64,000 bases of DNA from Aurantimonas manganoxydans SI85-9A1 (GCF_000153465.1 NZ_CH672387.1:771180-835179), one strand, 5' to 3'; counted from the first letter of the stretch, positions 28,521 to 38,393 are shown. The notes: generated by a model not told the origin, from the letters alone. Program-made: numbers and translations.

Positions 28521-29161
28521 CGGATGGCTCCCGAACCGCCGTTGCGGGCGTCGTCATCAAGGGGTGGGGGTTCGGTGCCGCCTTCCGGACGGTCGGGGGC
28601 GAGCGCCGCCAGCTCGACCGGCTCGGCATGGCTGGAGGCCATGGGGGTGGTGTCCTCCATCCCGCCGAAGAGGATCGCGCCGCGCTTGATCAGCTCGGAC
28701 AGCCCTTGCAGGAACAGAAGAATGAAACCCGCCAGCAGCAGCGCCTTGGCCGGCCACAGGATCAGGCCGCCGGCATTCGGCGAATATTCGCCGCGATTGA
28801 ACGACTGCAGGACGTAAGGGGTCAGCAGCCAGATCATCAGGCCGGTGAAGGGCAGCAATGCGAGGATGTGGCCGAGAAAGTCGATCCAGTCGCGGGTGCG
28901 CTTCGACAGGATGTTCGAGACGATGTCGACGCGGATGTGTTCGTTCTTCAGCAGCGTCCAGGCCGCGGCGAGCATGAAGATGGCGCCGAACAGGTACCAT
29001 TGCAGCTCGAGCCAGGCATTGGACGAGACGTCGAAGAGCTTGCGGATGACCGCATTGCCGGCGCTGACCAGCACCACCAGCAGGACGAGCCAGGAGACGC
29101 CCCGACCGACGAAGGTGGTGACGCGATCGACGCCGCGCGAAAACGATAGAAGAGCTGACAT
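28517..29161 (-). CDS. dctQ: TRAP transporter small permease (DctQ type)
   Basis: 214 residues with four transmembrane helices (roughly 15-40, 55-75, 95-120, 140-165). Conserved DctQ blocks are VVLVSAGNAVIRKLFDVSSN, LELQWYLFGAIFMLAAAWTL and NEHIRVDIVSNILSKRTRDW. The C-terminal 45 residues are acidic and polar, facing the cytoplasm. GGGGAGA lies upstream of the ATG at 29161; a second in-frame ATG at 29179 is possible. Its stop overlaps the dctM start (ATGA), a fixed arrangement for TRAP permeases. No receptor gene follows on this strand; three lie on the other strand. Confidence 0.9.
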   Translation of the reverse strand: MSALLSFSRGVDRVTTFVGRGVSWLVLLVVLVSAGNAVIRKLFDVSSNAWLELQWYLFGAIFMLAAAWTLLKNEHIRVDIVSNILSKRTRDWIDFLGHILALLPFTGLMIWLLTPYVLQSFNRGEYSPNAGGLILWPAKALLLAGFILLFLQGLSELIKRGAILFGGMEDTTPMASSHAEPVELAALAPDRPEGGTEPPPLDDDARNGGSGAIR

Positions 29162-29537
29162 CCGGCCGGATCTCCCCATGGTGCCCTGGCGCGCCGCGAA
29201 GTCAGCTTCGGCCCGGTTCGCCCCCTTTTTTCCCCGCGACGCGTTCGACGGGCGAAGCCGCTCGAAAGCGCTGCGTCGACAGTCTGCCCGAAGCCTGGGA
29301 ATTCGCCCGTCGTTAAGGAAAATCCCGAAGCAGCGCAAGAGCCGCGCCCGGTGATACCATGTCGGACGAGCAGGCTTTTCGCCGGCTGGCGGGCAGCCCT
29401 GCCGGGTCCGTTCCGGGATGATCCCGAAAGGCTTTGACGGAGACGGCGCCGGACTGCAAAACAGTAAGCAAGGCAGAATGCTTGGAGCATGTCGGCGATC
29501 CTTCGCCGGCATGTCGGCCAGGGGAGGACATCGCGCC
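29162..29537. other. Divergent promoter region, dctQ / indolepyruvate oxidoreductase
   Basis: 376 bp with no convincing gene. It must hold divergent promoters for the TRAP permease unit and the large oxidoreductase. The GC-rich frames that cross it lack ribosome sites and family similarity. A GACTGCAAAACAGT motif at 29452-29465 looks like an anticodon arm but has no surrounding tRNA. Confidence 0.5.
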
Positions 29538-32500
29538 ATGACCACACGCACCGTTTCGCTCGACGACAAGTACGATCTCGACGTCTGCGACGTCTTCCTG
29601 TCGGGGAGCCAGGCGATCGTCCGCCTGGCGCTGATGCAGGCGGCGCGGGACCGCCGGGCAGGGCTCGATACGGCCGGCTACGTCACCGGCTATCGCGGTT
29701 CGCCGCTGGGCGGGCTCGACCAGCAGTTCGCCCGGGCAAAGCCGGTACTGTCGAAGAGCGGCATCATCTTCGAGCCGGCGCTGAACGAGGACCTGGCGGC
29801 GACGGCCCTGTGGGGCGCGCAGCAGGCGGAAATCCGCGGCGAGGGCCGCCACGACGGCGTCTTCGGCATCTGGTACGGCAAGGGGCCTGGCGTCGACCGC
29901 TCCGGCGACGCCTTCCGCCACGCCAATCTGTCCGGCACCTCGCGCAATGGCGGCGTGCTGGCGCTGATGGGCGACGATCACACCTGCGAATCCTCGACGA
30001 CGGCGCATCAGTCGGAATTCGCCTTCGTCGACGCGATGATCCCGATCTTCAATCCGGCCGGTGTGCAGGAGATCCTCGACTACGGCCTGGCGGGTTTCGC
30101 CCTGTCGCGCTTTTCCGGCCTGTGGACGGCGATGAAGTGCGTCAAGGACAACATCGAATCGACCGCCACGATCCATTGTGACCCGTCCGGCCTGCGGTTC
30201 GAATATCCCGAGATCGACATGCCGCCGGGCGGGCTCAACATCCGCCGCGCCGCCCATCCGCTGGAGCAGGAGGCGATGCTGCACGATTTCCGCCTGCCGG
30301 CGGCGCGGGCGTTCATCGCGGCGAACCGGCTCGACCGGATCGTGCATTCGGGCGGACGCGGGGCAAAGACCGGCATCCTGTCGCTCGGCAAGTCCTGGCT
30401 CGACGTCGAGCAGGCGCTGGCGAGCCTCGGCGTCGACGAAGTGGCAGCCGCCGATCTCGGAATCCGGCTCGGCAAGGTGGCGCTGCCCTGGCCGCTCGAT
30501 CCGGATTTCGTGCGGCGCTTCGCCGACGGGCTCGACCGGATCATCGTGGTCGAGGAAAAGCGCGGGCTCGTCGAAGGGCAGGTCAAGGAGATCCTCTACC
30601 GCACGGCCAAGGCACCGCTGGTGATCGGCAAGACGGACGAGGCGGGTGGGACGCTGTTCACGCCGAAGGCCTCGCTCGACGCCAACGACATCGCCGTGGC
30701 GATCGGTCGGCGCCTCGTCGAGCGCAGCCCGAGCGAAGCGCTGGCGGGACATCTGGCGAGCCTCGAAGCCCTGTGCGGCCATACCGCGGCGACCGCCGAG
30801 ATCGCGCTGCGCACGCCGTATTTCTGCGCCGGCTGCCCGCACAGCTCCTCGACGCATGTGCCGGAAGGGGCGCGTGCCTATGCCGGCATCGGCTGCCACT
30901 TCATGGCGCAGGCCATGGACCGGTCGACCGAGGGCTATACCCAGATGGGCGGCGAGGGCGCCAACTGGATCGGCGAGCATCATTTCTCGTCGCGTCGCCA
31001 CGTCTTCCAGAATCTCGGCGACGGCACCTACAACCATTCCGGCGCGCTGGCGCTGCGGGCGGCGGCGGCGTCGGGCGCCAACGTCACCTACAAGATCCTC
31101 TACAACGACGCCGTCGCCATGACCGGCGGCCAGGCGCATGAGGGCGGGCTGACGGTGCCGGCGATCGCCGCGCAGGTGGCGGGCGAGGGGGCGAAGCGGA
31201 TCGCCATCGTCTCCGACGAGCCGGAGAAGCATCGCGGCAATGCCGCTCTGCCGGCGGGGATCACCGTCCACCACCGCTCCGAGCTCGACGCCGTGCAGCG
31301 CGATCTGGCCGAAATCGACGGGCTGACGGTGCTGATCTACGACCAGACTTGCGCGGCCGAGAAACGGCGCCGGCGCAAGCGCGGCAGGTTTCCCGACCCG
31401 GACAAGCGCGTCGTCATCAACGAGCGGGTCTGCGAGGGGTGCGGCGATTGCGGGGTGCAGTCCAACTGCGTGGCCGTCACCGCCGTCGAGACCGAGTTCG
31501 GTCGCAAGCGCCAGATCGACCAGTCGGCCTGCAACAAGGATTTCTCCTGTCTTGAAGGCTTCTGCCCCTCCTTCGTCACCGTCCATGGCGGCGCGTTGAA
31601 GAAGGGCGCGCGCAAGAGCGCCGAGGCTCCTGAGGTGCCGGAGCCGGCGGCCCGCGACCTCGATCAGCCGGTGGGCATCGTCATTACCGGCGTCGGCGGC
31701 ACCGGCGTCGTGACGATCGGCGCGATCATCGGCATGGCGGCGCATCTCGACGGACGCGGCGCCGGGATCATCGACATGGCCGGCCTTGCCCAGAAGGGCG
31801 GCGCGGTGATGAGCCATGTGCGGATCGCGCGCACGCCGGCGGAGCTGAAGTCGATCCGCATCGCGGCTGGCGACGCCGGGCTGCTGATCGGCTGCGACAT
31901 GGTGACCGCCGCCTCGGCCAAGGTCCGCGCCACCATCGCGGCGGGCCGGACCGAGGTGGTCGTCAACAGCCACGAGACCCTGTCGGGCGAGTTCACCCGC
32001 AACGTCGATTTCTCCTTCCCGACGCGGCGGCTGATCTCGGCGCTGGGCGAGGCGGCCGGCGACGATCACCTGCATGTCGTCGACGCCGAGCAGCTTGCCG
32101 TGGCGCTGTTCGGCGATGCGATCTTCGCCAACATCCTGATGCTGGGGATGGCGTATCAGACCGGCGCGCTGCCGGTGTCACGCGCAGCAATCCGCAAGGC
32201 GCTGGAGATGAACGGGGTTGCGGTGGCGGCCAATCTCTCGGCCTTCGAATGGGGCCGGGCGATCGCCCATGATCCGGCCAACATGCCGGTCGCGCAGGAC
32301 AGCGGCGATCAGCGGCTGGAACATCGCCGCGTCTCCGAGACCCTTGACGAGGCGATTGCACGGCGCGTGGCCGATCTGGCGGCCTATCAGGATGCGGCCT
32401 TCGCCGAGCGCTACCGCCGGCGCGTCGATGCGGTCCGGGCCGCCGAGCAGCGGATGGCGCCCGGCCGGAGCGACCTGACCGACGCTGTCGCCCGCCAGCT

Positions 32501-32996
32501 CTACCGGCTGATGGCGGTGAAGGACGAATACGAGGTCGCTCGGCTCTACACGGACGGCAGCTTTGCGGCGCAGATCTCCGACCGCTTCGACGGCTACGAC
32601 CGGCTGGAATTCCATCTCGCGCCGCCGATCATGGGCGAGACCGGGCCGAAGGGGCGCGCGAAGAAACGCGCTTTCGGGCCGTGGATGATGACCGGCTTCA
32701 AGGTGCTGGCGGCCATGAAGGGCCTGCGCGGCACGTTCTTCGACCCCTTCGCGCGCACCGCCGAGCGGCGGGCGGAGCGCGAGGAACGGGCGCAATACGA
32801 GGCGACGCTCGATCGCATTCTGGCCGATCTCTCGCCGGGCAATCACGACGCCGCGGTGGCGCTGGCCCGCTGGCCCGAGACGCTGAAGGGCTTCGGTCCG
32901 GTGCGTCGGCGCTTCGCTGCGGAGGCCGCGACCAGGCGGGAGGCGGCGCTGTCGGCCTTCGACCATGCGGGACGGATGGCGGAAGCGGCCGAATAG
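29538..32996 (+). CDS. Indolepyruvate ferredoxin oxidoreductase (fused alpha-beta-gamma)
   Basis: 1152 residues. This TPP- and Fe-S-dependent enzyme oxidatively decarboxylates arylpyruvates to acyl-CoA, passing electrons to ferredoxin. Order: N-terminal pyrimidine-binding domain (TAGYVTGYRGSPLGGLDQQF, about 40-60; GDDHTCESSTTAHQSEFAF); TPP domain with CAGCPHSSSTHVPEG and YNDAVAMTGGQAHEGG (about 425-540); an Fe-S region near residue 632 (VCEGCGDCGVQSNC, then CNKDFSCLEGFCP); a gamma-type domain beginning VGIVITGVGGTGVVTIGAII (about 710-900); and a C-terminal domain. GGGGAGG precedes the ATG at 29538. Such giant fused forms occur in proteobacteria that degrade aromatic amino acids. It stands alone, divergent from the TRAP permease. 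Confidence 0.93.
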   Translation: MTTRTVSLDDKYDLDVCDVFLSGSQAIVRLALMQAARDRRAGLDTAGYVTGYRGSPLGGLDQQFARAKPVLSKSGIIFEPALNEDLAATALWGAQQAEIRGEGRHDGVFGIWYGKGPGVDRSGDAFRHANLSGTSRNGGVLALMGDDHTCESSTTAHQSEFAFVDAMIPIFNPAGVQEILDYGLAGFALSRFSGLWTAMKCVKDNIESTATIHCDPSGLRFEYPEIDMPPGGLNIRRAAHPLEQEAMLHDFRLPAARAFIAANRLDRIVHSGGRGAKTGILSLGKSWLDVEQALASLGVDEVAAADLGIRLGKVALPWPLDPDFVRRFADGLDRIIVVEEKRGLVEGQVKEILYRTAKAPLVIGKTDEAGGTLFTPKASLDANDIAVAIGRRLVERSPSEALAGHLASLEALCGHTAATAEIALRTPYFCAGCPHSSSTHVPEGARAYAGIGCHFMAQAMDRSTEGYTQMGGEGANWIGEHHFSSRRHVFQNLGDGTYNHSGALALRAAAASGANVTYKILYNDAVAMTGGQAHEGGLTVPAIAAQVAGEGAKRIAIVSDEPEKHRGNAALPAGITVHHRSELDAVQRDLAEIDGLTVLIYDQTCAAEKRRRRKRGRFPDPDKRVVINERVCEGCGDCGVQSNCVAVTAVETEFGRKRQIDQSACNKDFSCLEGFCPSFVTVHGGALKKGARKSAEAPEVPEPAARDLDQPVGIVITGVGGTGVVTIGAIIGMAAHLDGRGAGIIDMAGLAQKGGAVMSHVRIARTPAELKSIRIAAGDAGLLIGCDMVTAASAKVRATIAAGRTEVVVNSHETLSGEFTRNVDFSFPTRRLISALGEAAGDDHLHVVDAEQLAVALFGDAIFANILMLGMAYQTGALPVSRAAIRKALEMNGVAVAANLSAFEWGRAIAHDPANMPVAQDSGDQRLEHRRVSETLDEAIARRVADLAAYQDAAFAERYRRRVDAVRAAEQRMAPGRSDLTDAVARQLYRLMAVKDEYEVARLYTDGSFAAQISDRFDGYDRLEFHLAPPIMGETGPKGRAKKRAFGPWMMTGFKVLAAMKGLRGTFFDPFARTAERRAEREERAQYEATLDRILADLSPGNHDAAVALARWPETLKGFGPVRRRFAAEAATRREAALSAFDHAGRMAEAAE

Positions 32997-33056
32997 AGCG
33001 AGGAGCAAGCAGGCGGCGGCGTTGCGGCTGCCGCTCGCGAGGGGCTAGAAGGCCCC

Positions 33057-33605
33057 ATGACCTCGAAACGGGCCGACACTGCCGGCGATACGCCCAAGCC
33101 GCCCCGGCCGATCACGCGCGAATGGCTGTTCCGGGCCGCGGCGTATTATCTGGAACGTTATTCCTCCTCGACCGCCAATCTGCGCCGGGTGCTGGAACGC
33201 AAGGTGATGCGGCGGGCCCATGCGCGCGGCGAGGATGCGAGCGCGTTTACGGACGAGATCGACGAAACGGTCGCCAAGTTCGTCGAGCTGAAGCTCGTCG
33301 ATGACCGCGCCTATGGCGAGGCGCGGGTGCTCAGCCTGCGGCGGCGCGGCACCTCGCAGCGCATGGTCGCGGCCAAGCTGTCGGAAAAGGGTGTCGAGCG
33401 GGACCTGGTGGAGGAACTCCTCGCCGCCGACGAGACCAGCGATCGGCAGGCGGCGTTTGCCTATGCACGGCGCCGGCGGCTGGGGCCGCACCGACTGCGC
33501 AACCGCGCCGAGCGCCGCGATCGCGACGTCGCCGCCATGGTCCGCGCGGGCTTCGGCTTTGCCGATGCGGTGGCGGCGATCGACGATCTGCCGGATCCGG
33601 AGTGA
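33057..33605 (+). CDS. recX: Regulatory protein RecX
   Basis: 182 residues of the RecX family, which caps and inhibits RecA filaments. Three-helix repeats are visible: AAAYYLERYSSSTANLRRVL in repeat 1, FVELKLVDDRAYGEARV in repeat 2 (the family motif L-D-D-x-x-Y/F-A), and LSEKGVERDLVEELL with the C-terminal block LRNRAERRDRDVAAMVRAGF in repeat 3. The alphaproteobacterial form is longer than E. coli RecX at the N-terminus. recA is not in the window. It lies 60 bp after the large oxidoreductase gene and may share its transcript. Confidence 0.9.
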   Translation: MTSKRADTAGDTPKPPRPITREWLFRAAAYYLERYSSSTANLRRVLERKVMRRAHARGEDASAFTDEIDETVAKFVELKLVDDRAYGEARVLSLRRRGTSQRMVAAKLSEKGVERDLVEELLAADETSDRQAAFAYARRRRLGPHRLRNRAERRDRDVAAMVRAGFGFADAVAAIDDLPDPE

Positions 33606-33629
33606 GCAGGCCGGCGGCGCTTCGGCTCC

Positions 33630-34016
33630 TCAGCCGAAATCGCCGCCGAAAAGCGCGGCGAGCAGCTTGCCGTTGAACCACAGGATATCGACGAACCAGT
33701 CCCAGCCATAGACGACGTTCACGCCGGGCGTCAGGGCGAGGACCAGTTCGCCGATGGCCGGAAGGCTGATGTCGTTGCGGATCGTGAACCATTTGGCCAG
33801 TGCGGCGATATAGCCCTGCGCGAACAGCCAGACCGGAGCCAGGGACAGGATCGTCCGCGCCGTCCGCGGCACGGCCGTCGGCCGGCGCCGGACTTCGAGA
33901 ATATTGACGAAGCAGACGGCCACGAAGGCGAAGCTGACCCACAGCGACGCGAGGCCCGCGACGATCTGAAGAACCAGCGAGAGATCCGAGAAACGCAAAG
34001 GCCGGTCCCCTGGCAT
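33630..34016 (-). CDS. Small integral membrane protein, unknown family
   Basis: 128 residues with two or three hydrophobic stretches (about 10-38, 50-70, possibly 100-122). LEVRRRPTAVPRTARTILSL forms a positive loop and NVVYGWDWFVDILWFNGKLL is an aromatic C-terminal segment. I do not recognise a functional family; similar small two-helix proteins beside recX occur in rhizobia. The frame extends upstream to 34277, but the ATG at 34016 starts a normal membrane protein; no strong ribosome site is seen. Convergent with recX. Confidence 0.6.
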   Translation of the reverse strand: MPGDRPLRFSDLSLVLQIVAGLASLWVSFAFVAVCFVNILEVRRRPTAVPRTARTILSLAPVWLFAQGYIAALAKWFTIRNDISLPAIGELVLALTPGVNVVYGWDWFVDILWFNGKLLAALFGGDFG

Positions 34017-34270
34017 TGGCGTGATCGGGACGGCCGCCGAATCCGGCAGCGGCTGCCCCCTCCTTGTACAGCTTATCGCGGGAACATCGCCGCACGCCAA
34101 GACGTGTTCGCTGATCTTCAACGCACCGGACACGTTCAGGATCAACGAGTAGCGGAACTTGGCGCCCCAGGCCCCGTTTGGTGGGGGAACGTCACATCTC
34201 GCCGAGCCGGTCCGCAGCCTTTCCTCAAGGATGGCGTGTCGGCGCTCGGCCGAATGAAAGGGATACGACC

Positions 34271-34834
34271 ATGCCAAGCATCAAGGAATCCAAGATCGCC
34301 ATTCTGGCCACCGACGGCTTCGAGCAGGTGGAACTGACCGAACCGCTGGCCAAGCTGAAGGAAGCCGGCGCCGAGGTCCATGTGATCTCGCCGAAATCCG
34401 GCACCATCAAGGGCTGGGACCAGGATCACTGGGACAAGGAGATCACGGTCGACAAGACGCTCTCGGAAGTGCGCGTGACCGATTACGACGCGCTGGTCCT
34501 GCCGGGCGGCCAGATCAACCCGGACGTCCTGCGCGCCGACCCGAAGGTGGTCAGCTTCGTGCGCGAGTTCTTCAACTCCAAGAAGCCGCTTGCCGCGATC
34601 TGCCATGCACCGTGGCTGCTGATCGAGGCGGACGTCGTGCGCGGCCGCAACATCACCTCCTACAACTCGATCAAGACCGACGTGAAGAACGCCGGCGGCA
34701 ACTGGCTCGACCAGGAGGTCGTCGTTCACGAGGCGCTGATCACCTCGCGGAACCCGGGCGACATCCCGGCCTTCGTCGCCAAGATCATCGAGGAAGTGGA
34801 AGAGGGACGTCACGAGGACCGCAAGGTCGCCTGA
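34271..34834 (+). CDS. PfpI/DJ-1 family protein (type 1 glutamine amidotransferase-like)
   Basis: 187 residues. The DJ-1/PfpI core is complete: IAILATDGFEQVELTEPLAK with the conserved Glu, VISPKSGTIKGWDQDHWDKE typical of the PfpI/YhbO subgroup, LVLPGGQINPD, and the nucleophile elbow PLAAICHAPWLLIEA with Cys-His. YhbO-type members are described as stress-protective deglycases of glyoxal-modified molecules, although that activity is debated. GAAAGGG precedes the ATG. A good intrinsic terminator follows, so it is a single-gene unit. Confidence 0.92.
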   Translation: MPSIKESKIAILATDGFEQVELTEPLAKLKEAGAEVHVISPKSGTIKGWDQDHWDKEITVDKTLSEVRVTDYDALVLPGGQINPDVLRADPKVVSFVREFFNSKKPLAAICHAPWLLIEADVVRGRNITSYNSIKTDVKNAGGNWLDQEVVVHEALITSRNPGDIPAFVAKIIEEVEEGRHEDRKVA

Positions 34835-34865
34835 TCTGTCTCAGTCGATTGCAACAGCGATCGCC

Positions 34866-34897
34866 ATGGCCGGCGTCTTCAGGCGCCGGCCATTTTT
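34866..34897 (+). terminator. Intrinsic terminator after PfpI gene
   Basis: ATGGCCGGCG and CGCCGGCCAT form a 10-bp stem around an 8-nt loop, followed directly by TTTT. It lies 31 bp after the PfpI stop. Confidence 0.9.
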
Positions 34898-35047
34898 GTA
34901 TGCCAGTCGGCTTGGTTGCGGAGCCCGTCGCAGGTGGGAGGGGGCGCTTTCGCATAGGTGGATGATCATGCTGCATTGCGGTTGCCATTGCCACATTGTG
35001 GCGGGATCGTGTATGTGCCGGGCGACTGACGATCAGGAGAATTTCGA

Positions 35048-35269
35048 ATGGCAGGCCTGCCGACCTACGACACCGATCATCCGGCCGAGATGGATTATCC
35101 CGAGCACGAGCGGACCTATGAGGGCTTCCTCGCCGCCACCAAATGGGGCTCGATCGCCGTCATCGCGATCGTTCTGGGGATGCTCGTCGGCCTGCTCGCC
35201 GGCGGTGGCTTCATCGGCGGTATCGGCACCTTCATCGCCCTCATGGTGATCGCCTACTTCGTCGCCTGA
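35048..35269 (+). CDS. aa3-type cytochrome c oxidase subunit IV
   Basis: 73 residues: a polar N-terminal part (YDTDHPAEMDYPEHERTYEG) followed by two tight hydrophobic helices (about 30-48 and 52-71). This is the bacterial aa3 subunit IV family, a single small subunit that stabilises the oxidase in the inner membrane. AGGAGA lies before the ATG. In rhizobia this gene is commonly found just ahead of the transhydrogenase genes, as here (88 bp to pntAA); the main oxidase genes are not in the window. Confidence 0.88.
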   Translation: MAGLPTYDTDHPAEMDYPEHERTYEGFLAATKWGSIAVIAIVLGMLVGLLAGGGFIGGIGTFIALMVIAYFVA

Positions 35270-35356
35270 CACGATCGTCGCGACTTCGGGCAGCCAGCGA
35301 TGCGTTCGGCGGGCCGGCTGCCCCATGACTGAATACAATTCCGGGAGGCCTACGCG

Positions 35357-36550
35357 TTGAAACTGTTCGTGCCAAAGGAGCGCGAGGCGGGCGAGCCCCG
35401 TGTCGCTGCCTCGCCCGACACGGTGAAGAAACTCACCGGTCTGGGCGCCACGGTCGTCGTGGAAACCGGCGCGGGCGCCGATTCGCGTATCACCGACGCG
35501 GCCTTCGAGGCCGCCGGCGCCACCATCGGCTCGACTGCTGATGCCGGCGACGCCGATGTCGTGCTGAAGGTCCGCCGCCCGTCGGCGGACGAGCTGAAAT
35601 CCTACAAGTCGGGCGCGCTGGTCATTGCCGCGATGGACCCCTATGGCCGCGACGACGAGGTCAAGGCCATGGCCGAGGCCGGCGTTCTCGCCTTCGCCAT
35701 GGAGTTCATGCCGCGCATCACCCGCGCCCAGTCCATGGACATCCTGTCGTCGCAGGCCAATCTCGCCGGCTATCAGGCGGTGATCGATGCGGCGGCCGAG
35801 TTCGACCGGGCCTTCCCGATGATGATGACTGCGGCGGGCACGGTTCCGGCCGCGCGCGTCTTCGTCATGGGCGCCGGCGTTGCCGGCCTGCAAGCCATCG
35901 CAACCGCCAAGCGCCTCGGCGCCATCGTCACGGCCACCGACGTGCGGCCGGCGGCGAAGGAGCAGGTCGAGTCCCTAGGCGGCAAGTTCATCGCCGTCGA
36001 GGACGACGAGTTCAAGGCGGCCGAGACCGCCGGCGGCTACGCCAAGGAGATGTCGAAGGAGTATCAGGCCAAGCAGGCCGAGCTCGTTGCATCGCACATC
36101 TCCAAGCAGGACGTGGTCATCACCACGGCACTCATCCCGGGCCGTCCGGCACCGCGCCTCGTGACCCGGGCGATGGTGGAATCGATGAAGCCGGGATCGC
36201 TGCTCGTCGATCTGGCCGTCGAGCGCGGCGGCAATGTCGAGGGCGCCGAAGCGGGCACCGTCACGCAGGTCGGACCGGCCAAGATCATCGGCCATCTCAA
36301 TGTTCCGGGCCGGATCGCGGCGAGCGCCTCGCTGCTCTACGCCAAGAACCTCGCCACCTTCCTCGAGACGATGATCGACAAGGAAACCAAGGCGCTGACG
36401 ATCGATTTCGACGATCAGCTGGTGCAGGCGACGCTGCTGACCCGCGACGGCAAGGTGGTGCATCCGAACTTCGCCGCCGCCGAGGCGCCGGCTGCACCGG
36501 CCGCGCCGGCCGATGACGCAGCAGAGAAGACCGAAGGGGGAGAGGCGTAA
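35357..36550 (+). CDS. pntAA: NAD(P) transhydrogenase subunit alpha part 1
   Basis: 397 residues, the NAD(H)-binding domain I of the proton-pumping transhydrogenase that makes NADPH from NADH at the inner membrane. [20 protein letters not shown] is the family N-terminus, the Rossmann loop is [22 protein letters not shown], and [20 protein letters not shown] is the domain-interface block. This is the split form: domain I alone ends with an Ala/Pro/Glu linker. The start is a TTG at 35357, preceded by GGGAGG; the first ATG in frame is too far downstream. Its stop overlaps the next start by one base. Confidence 0.95.
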   Translation: MKLFVPKEREAGEPRVAASPDTVKKLTGLGATVVVETGAGADSRITDAAFEAAGATIGSTADAGDADVVLKVRRPSADELKSYKSGALVIAAMDPYGRDDEVKAMAEAGVLAFAMEFMPRITRAQSMDILSSQANLAGYQAVIDAAAEFDRAFPMMMTAAGTVPAARVFVMGAGVAGLQAIATAKRLGAIVTATDVRPAAKEQVESLGGKFIAVEDDEFKAAETAGGYAKEMSKEYQAKQAELVASHISKQDVVITTALIPGRPAPRLVTRAMVESMKPGSLLVDLAVERGGNVEGAEAGTVTQVGPAKIIGHLNVPGRIAASASLLYAKNLATFLETMIDKETKALTIDFDDQLVQATLLTRDGKVVHPNFAAAEAPAAPAAPADDAAEKTEGGEA

Positions 36551-36978
36551 TGGCCGACGAAACCGCTCAGGCGACGCTGCAGCGTCTGAACGATGCCAGT
36601 GTTGCCATCCGCGACGCGCGCACCGGTGTCGAACGCATGCTCGGCGAAGGCTATGGCGAGGCGGCAGGCGCCGTCGGCCATGCCGTGTCCGGCATCGATC
36701 CCTTCGTCTTTCACCTGGCGATCTTCGTGCTGGCGATCTTCGTCGGCTACTACGTGGTCTGGTCGGTGACCCCGGCGCTGCACACGCCGCTGATGTCGGT
36801 CACCAACGCCATCTCCTCGGTGATCATCGTCGGCGCGATCCTCGCCGTCGGCATCTCCGCCTCGGGTATCGCGACGACCTTCGGCTTCATCGCGCTGATC
36901 CTGGCGTCGGTGAACATCTTCGGCGGCTTCCTCGTCACCCAGCGCATGCTGGCGATGTACAAGAAAAAAGAAAAGTGA
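36550..36978 (+). CDS. pntAB: NAD(P) transhydrogenase subunit alpha part 2
   Basis: 142 residues. The first 50 are a soluble Ala-rich stretch, then three or four helices (about 55-75, 85-105, 110-130) that correspond to domain II of the alpha chain: [40 protein letters not shown] and [20 protein letters not shown]. It is the membrane anchor of the proton channel. It overlaps pntAA by one base (TAATG) and lies 14 bp ahead of pntB. Confidence 0.93.
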   Translation: MADETAQATLQRLNDASVAIRDARTGVERMLGEGYGEAAGAVGHAVSGIDPFVFHLAIFVLAIFVGYYVVWSVTPALHTPLMSVTNAISSVIIVGAILAVGISASGIATTFGFIALILASVNIFGGFLVTQRMLAMYKKKEK

Positions 36979-36992
36979 GGCGGTAGCGACCG

Positions 36993-38393
36993 ATGACAGA
37001 GAATTTCGCCGCCTTCCTGTACCTCGTCTCGGGGGTGCTCTTCATCCTCGCGCTGCGGGGCCTTTCCCACCCGACGACCAGTCGACAGGGCAACATGTTC
37101 GGCATGGTCGGCATGGCCATCGCCATCGTCACCACGCTGCTTCTGGCCGGTCCGTCCTTCGGTAGCCTGGTGCTGATCGTGCTGGGTATCGCCATCGGCG
37201 GTGCCGGCGGCGCGATCGTCGCCAAGCGCATTCCGATGACGGCGATGCCGCAGCTCGTCGCCGCCTTCCACTCGCTGGTCGGTCTGGCCGCCGTCATGGT
37301 CGCCGCTGCGGCGCTCTATGCACCGGAAGCCATCGGCATCGGCACGGTCGGCGCCATTCACGGTCAGGCGCTGGTCGAGATGTCGATCGGCGTGGCGATC
37401 GGTGCGATCACCTTTACGGGCTCGATCATCGCGTTCCTGAAGCTCGATGGACGAATGAGCGGCAAGCCGATCATGCTGCCGTCCCGCCACATCATCAACA
37501 TCGCGCTCGGCGTGACCATGGTGGCGCTGGTCATCGGCTTTGCCGTGACCGAGAGCCATGTGATGTTCTGGCTGATCGTCCTGGTGGCGCTGGCCCTCGG
37601 CGTGCTGCTGATCGTGCCGATCGGCGGCGCCGACATGCCGGTGGTCGTCTCGATGCTCAATTCCTATTCGGGTTGGGCCGCCGCGGGCATCGGCTTCACG
37701 CTGCAGAACCTGGCGCTGATCATCACCGGTGCGCTGGTCGGCTCGTCCGGCGCCATCCTGTCCTACATCATGTGCAAGGGCATGAACCGGTCGTTCATCT
37801 CGGTCATTCTCGGCGGCTTCGGCGGCGAGAGCGGCCCGGCCGGGGCCGACGATCTCGGCGACCGCACGGTCAAGCAGGGCTCGGCCGAGGATGCTGCCTA
37901 TCTGATGAAGAATGCCGGCCGGGTCATCATCGTCCCGGGCTACGGCATGGCGGTGGCACAGGCCCAGCACGCGCTGCGCGAAATGGCCGACAAGCTGAAG
38001 GAAGAGGGCGTCGAGGTGAAATACGCCATCCATCCGGTGGCGGGCCGCATGCCGGGGCACATGAACGTGCTCCTAGCAGAAGCCAACGTGCCGTATGACG
38101 ACGTGTTCGAGCTGGAGGACATCAACTCCGAGTTCGCCCAGACCGACGTCGCCTTCGTCATCGGCGCCAACGACGTGACCAACCCGGCGGCGCGCGACGA
38201 CAAGGCTTCGCCGATCTACGGCATGCCGATCCTGAACGTCGACCAGGCACAGACCTGCCTGTTCATCAAGCGCTCGCTCGGCTCCGGTTATGCCGGCATC
38301 GACAACACGCTGTTCTACAAGGACAACACGATGATGCTGTTCTCGGACGCCAAGAAGATGGTCGAGGACATCGTCAAGTCGCTGAACGACTAG
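36993..38393 (+). CDS. pntB: NAD(P) transhydrogenase subunit beta
   Basis: 466 residues with about nine helices in the first 260 residues, then NADP-binding domain III. Conserved blocks: LIVLGIAIGGAGGAIVAKRI, MTAMPQLVAAFHSLVGLAAV with the proton-channel His, ALVGSSGAILSYIMCKGMNR, and in domain III IVPGYGMAVAQAQHALREMA, HPVAGRMPGHMNVLLAEANV, FVIGANDVTNPAARDD. Completes a functional pntAA-pntAB-pntB operon; a strong bidirectional terminator follows. Confidence 0.96.
   Translation: MTENFAAFLYLVSGVLFILALRGLSHPTTSRQGNMFGMVGMAIAIVTTLLLAGPSFGSLVLIVLGIAIGGAGGAIVAKRIPMTAMPQLVAAFHSLVGLAAVMVAAAALYAPEAIGIGTVGAIHGQALVEMSIGVAIGAITFTGSIIAFLKLDGRMSGKPIMLPSRHIINIALGVTMVALVIGFAVTESHVMFWLIVLVALALGVLLIVPIGGADMPVVVSMLNSYSGWAAAGIGFTLQNLALIITGALVGSSGAILSYIMCKGMNRSFISVILGGFGGESGPAGADDLGDRTVKQGSAEDAAYLMKNAGRVIIVPGYGMAVAQAQHALREMADKLKEEGVEVKYAIHPVAGRMPGHMNVLLAEANVPYDDVFELEDINSEFAQTDVAFVIGANDVTNPAARDDKASPIYGMPILNVDQAQTCLFIKRSLGSGYAGIDNTLFYKDNTMMLFSDAKKMVEDIVKSLND

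Noticed and set aside
29451-29466. tRNA-like anticodon arm GACTGCAAAACAGT
   Set aside because: No acceptor stem or T-arm (GTTCGA) at the proper distance on either strand.
29313-32075. 920-codon open frame antisense to the indolepyruvate oxidoreductase
   Set aside because: Arg/Asp/Gly/His-rich translation with no domain, lying wholly over a clear family gene; high GC at third positions opens this frame.
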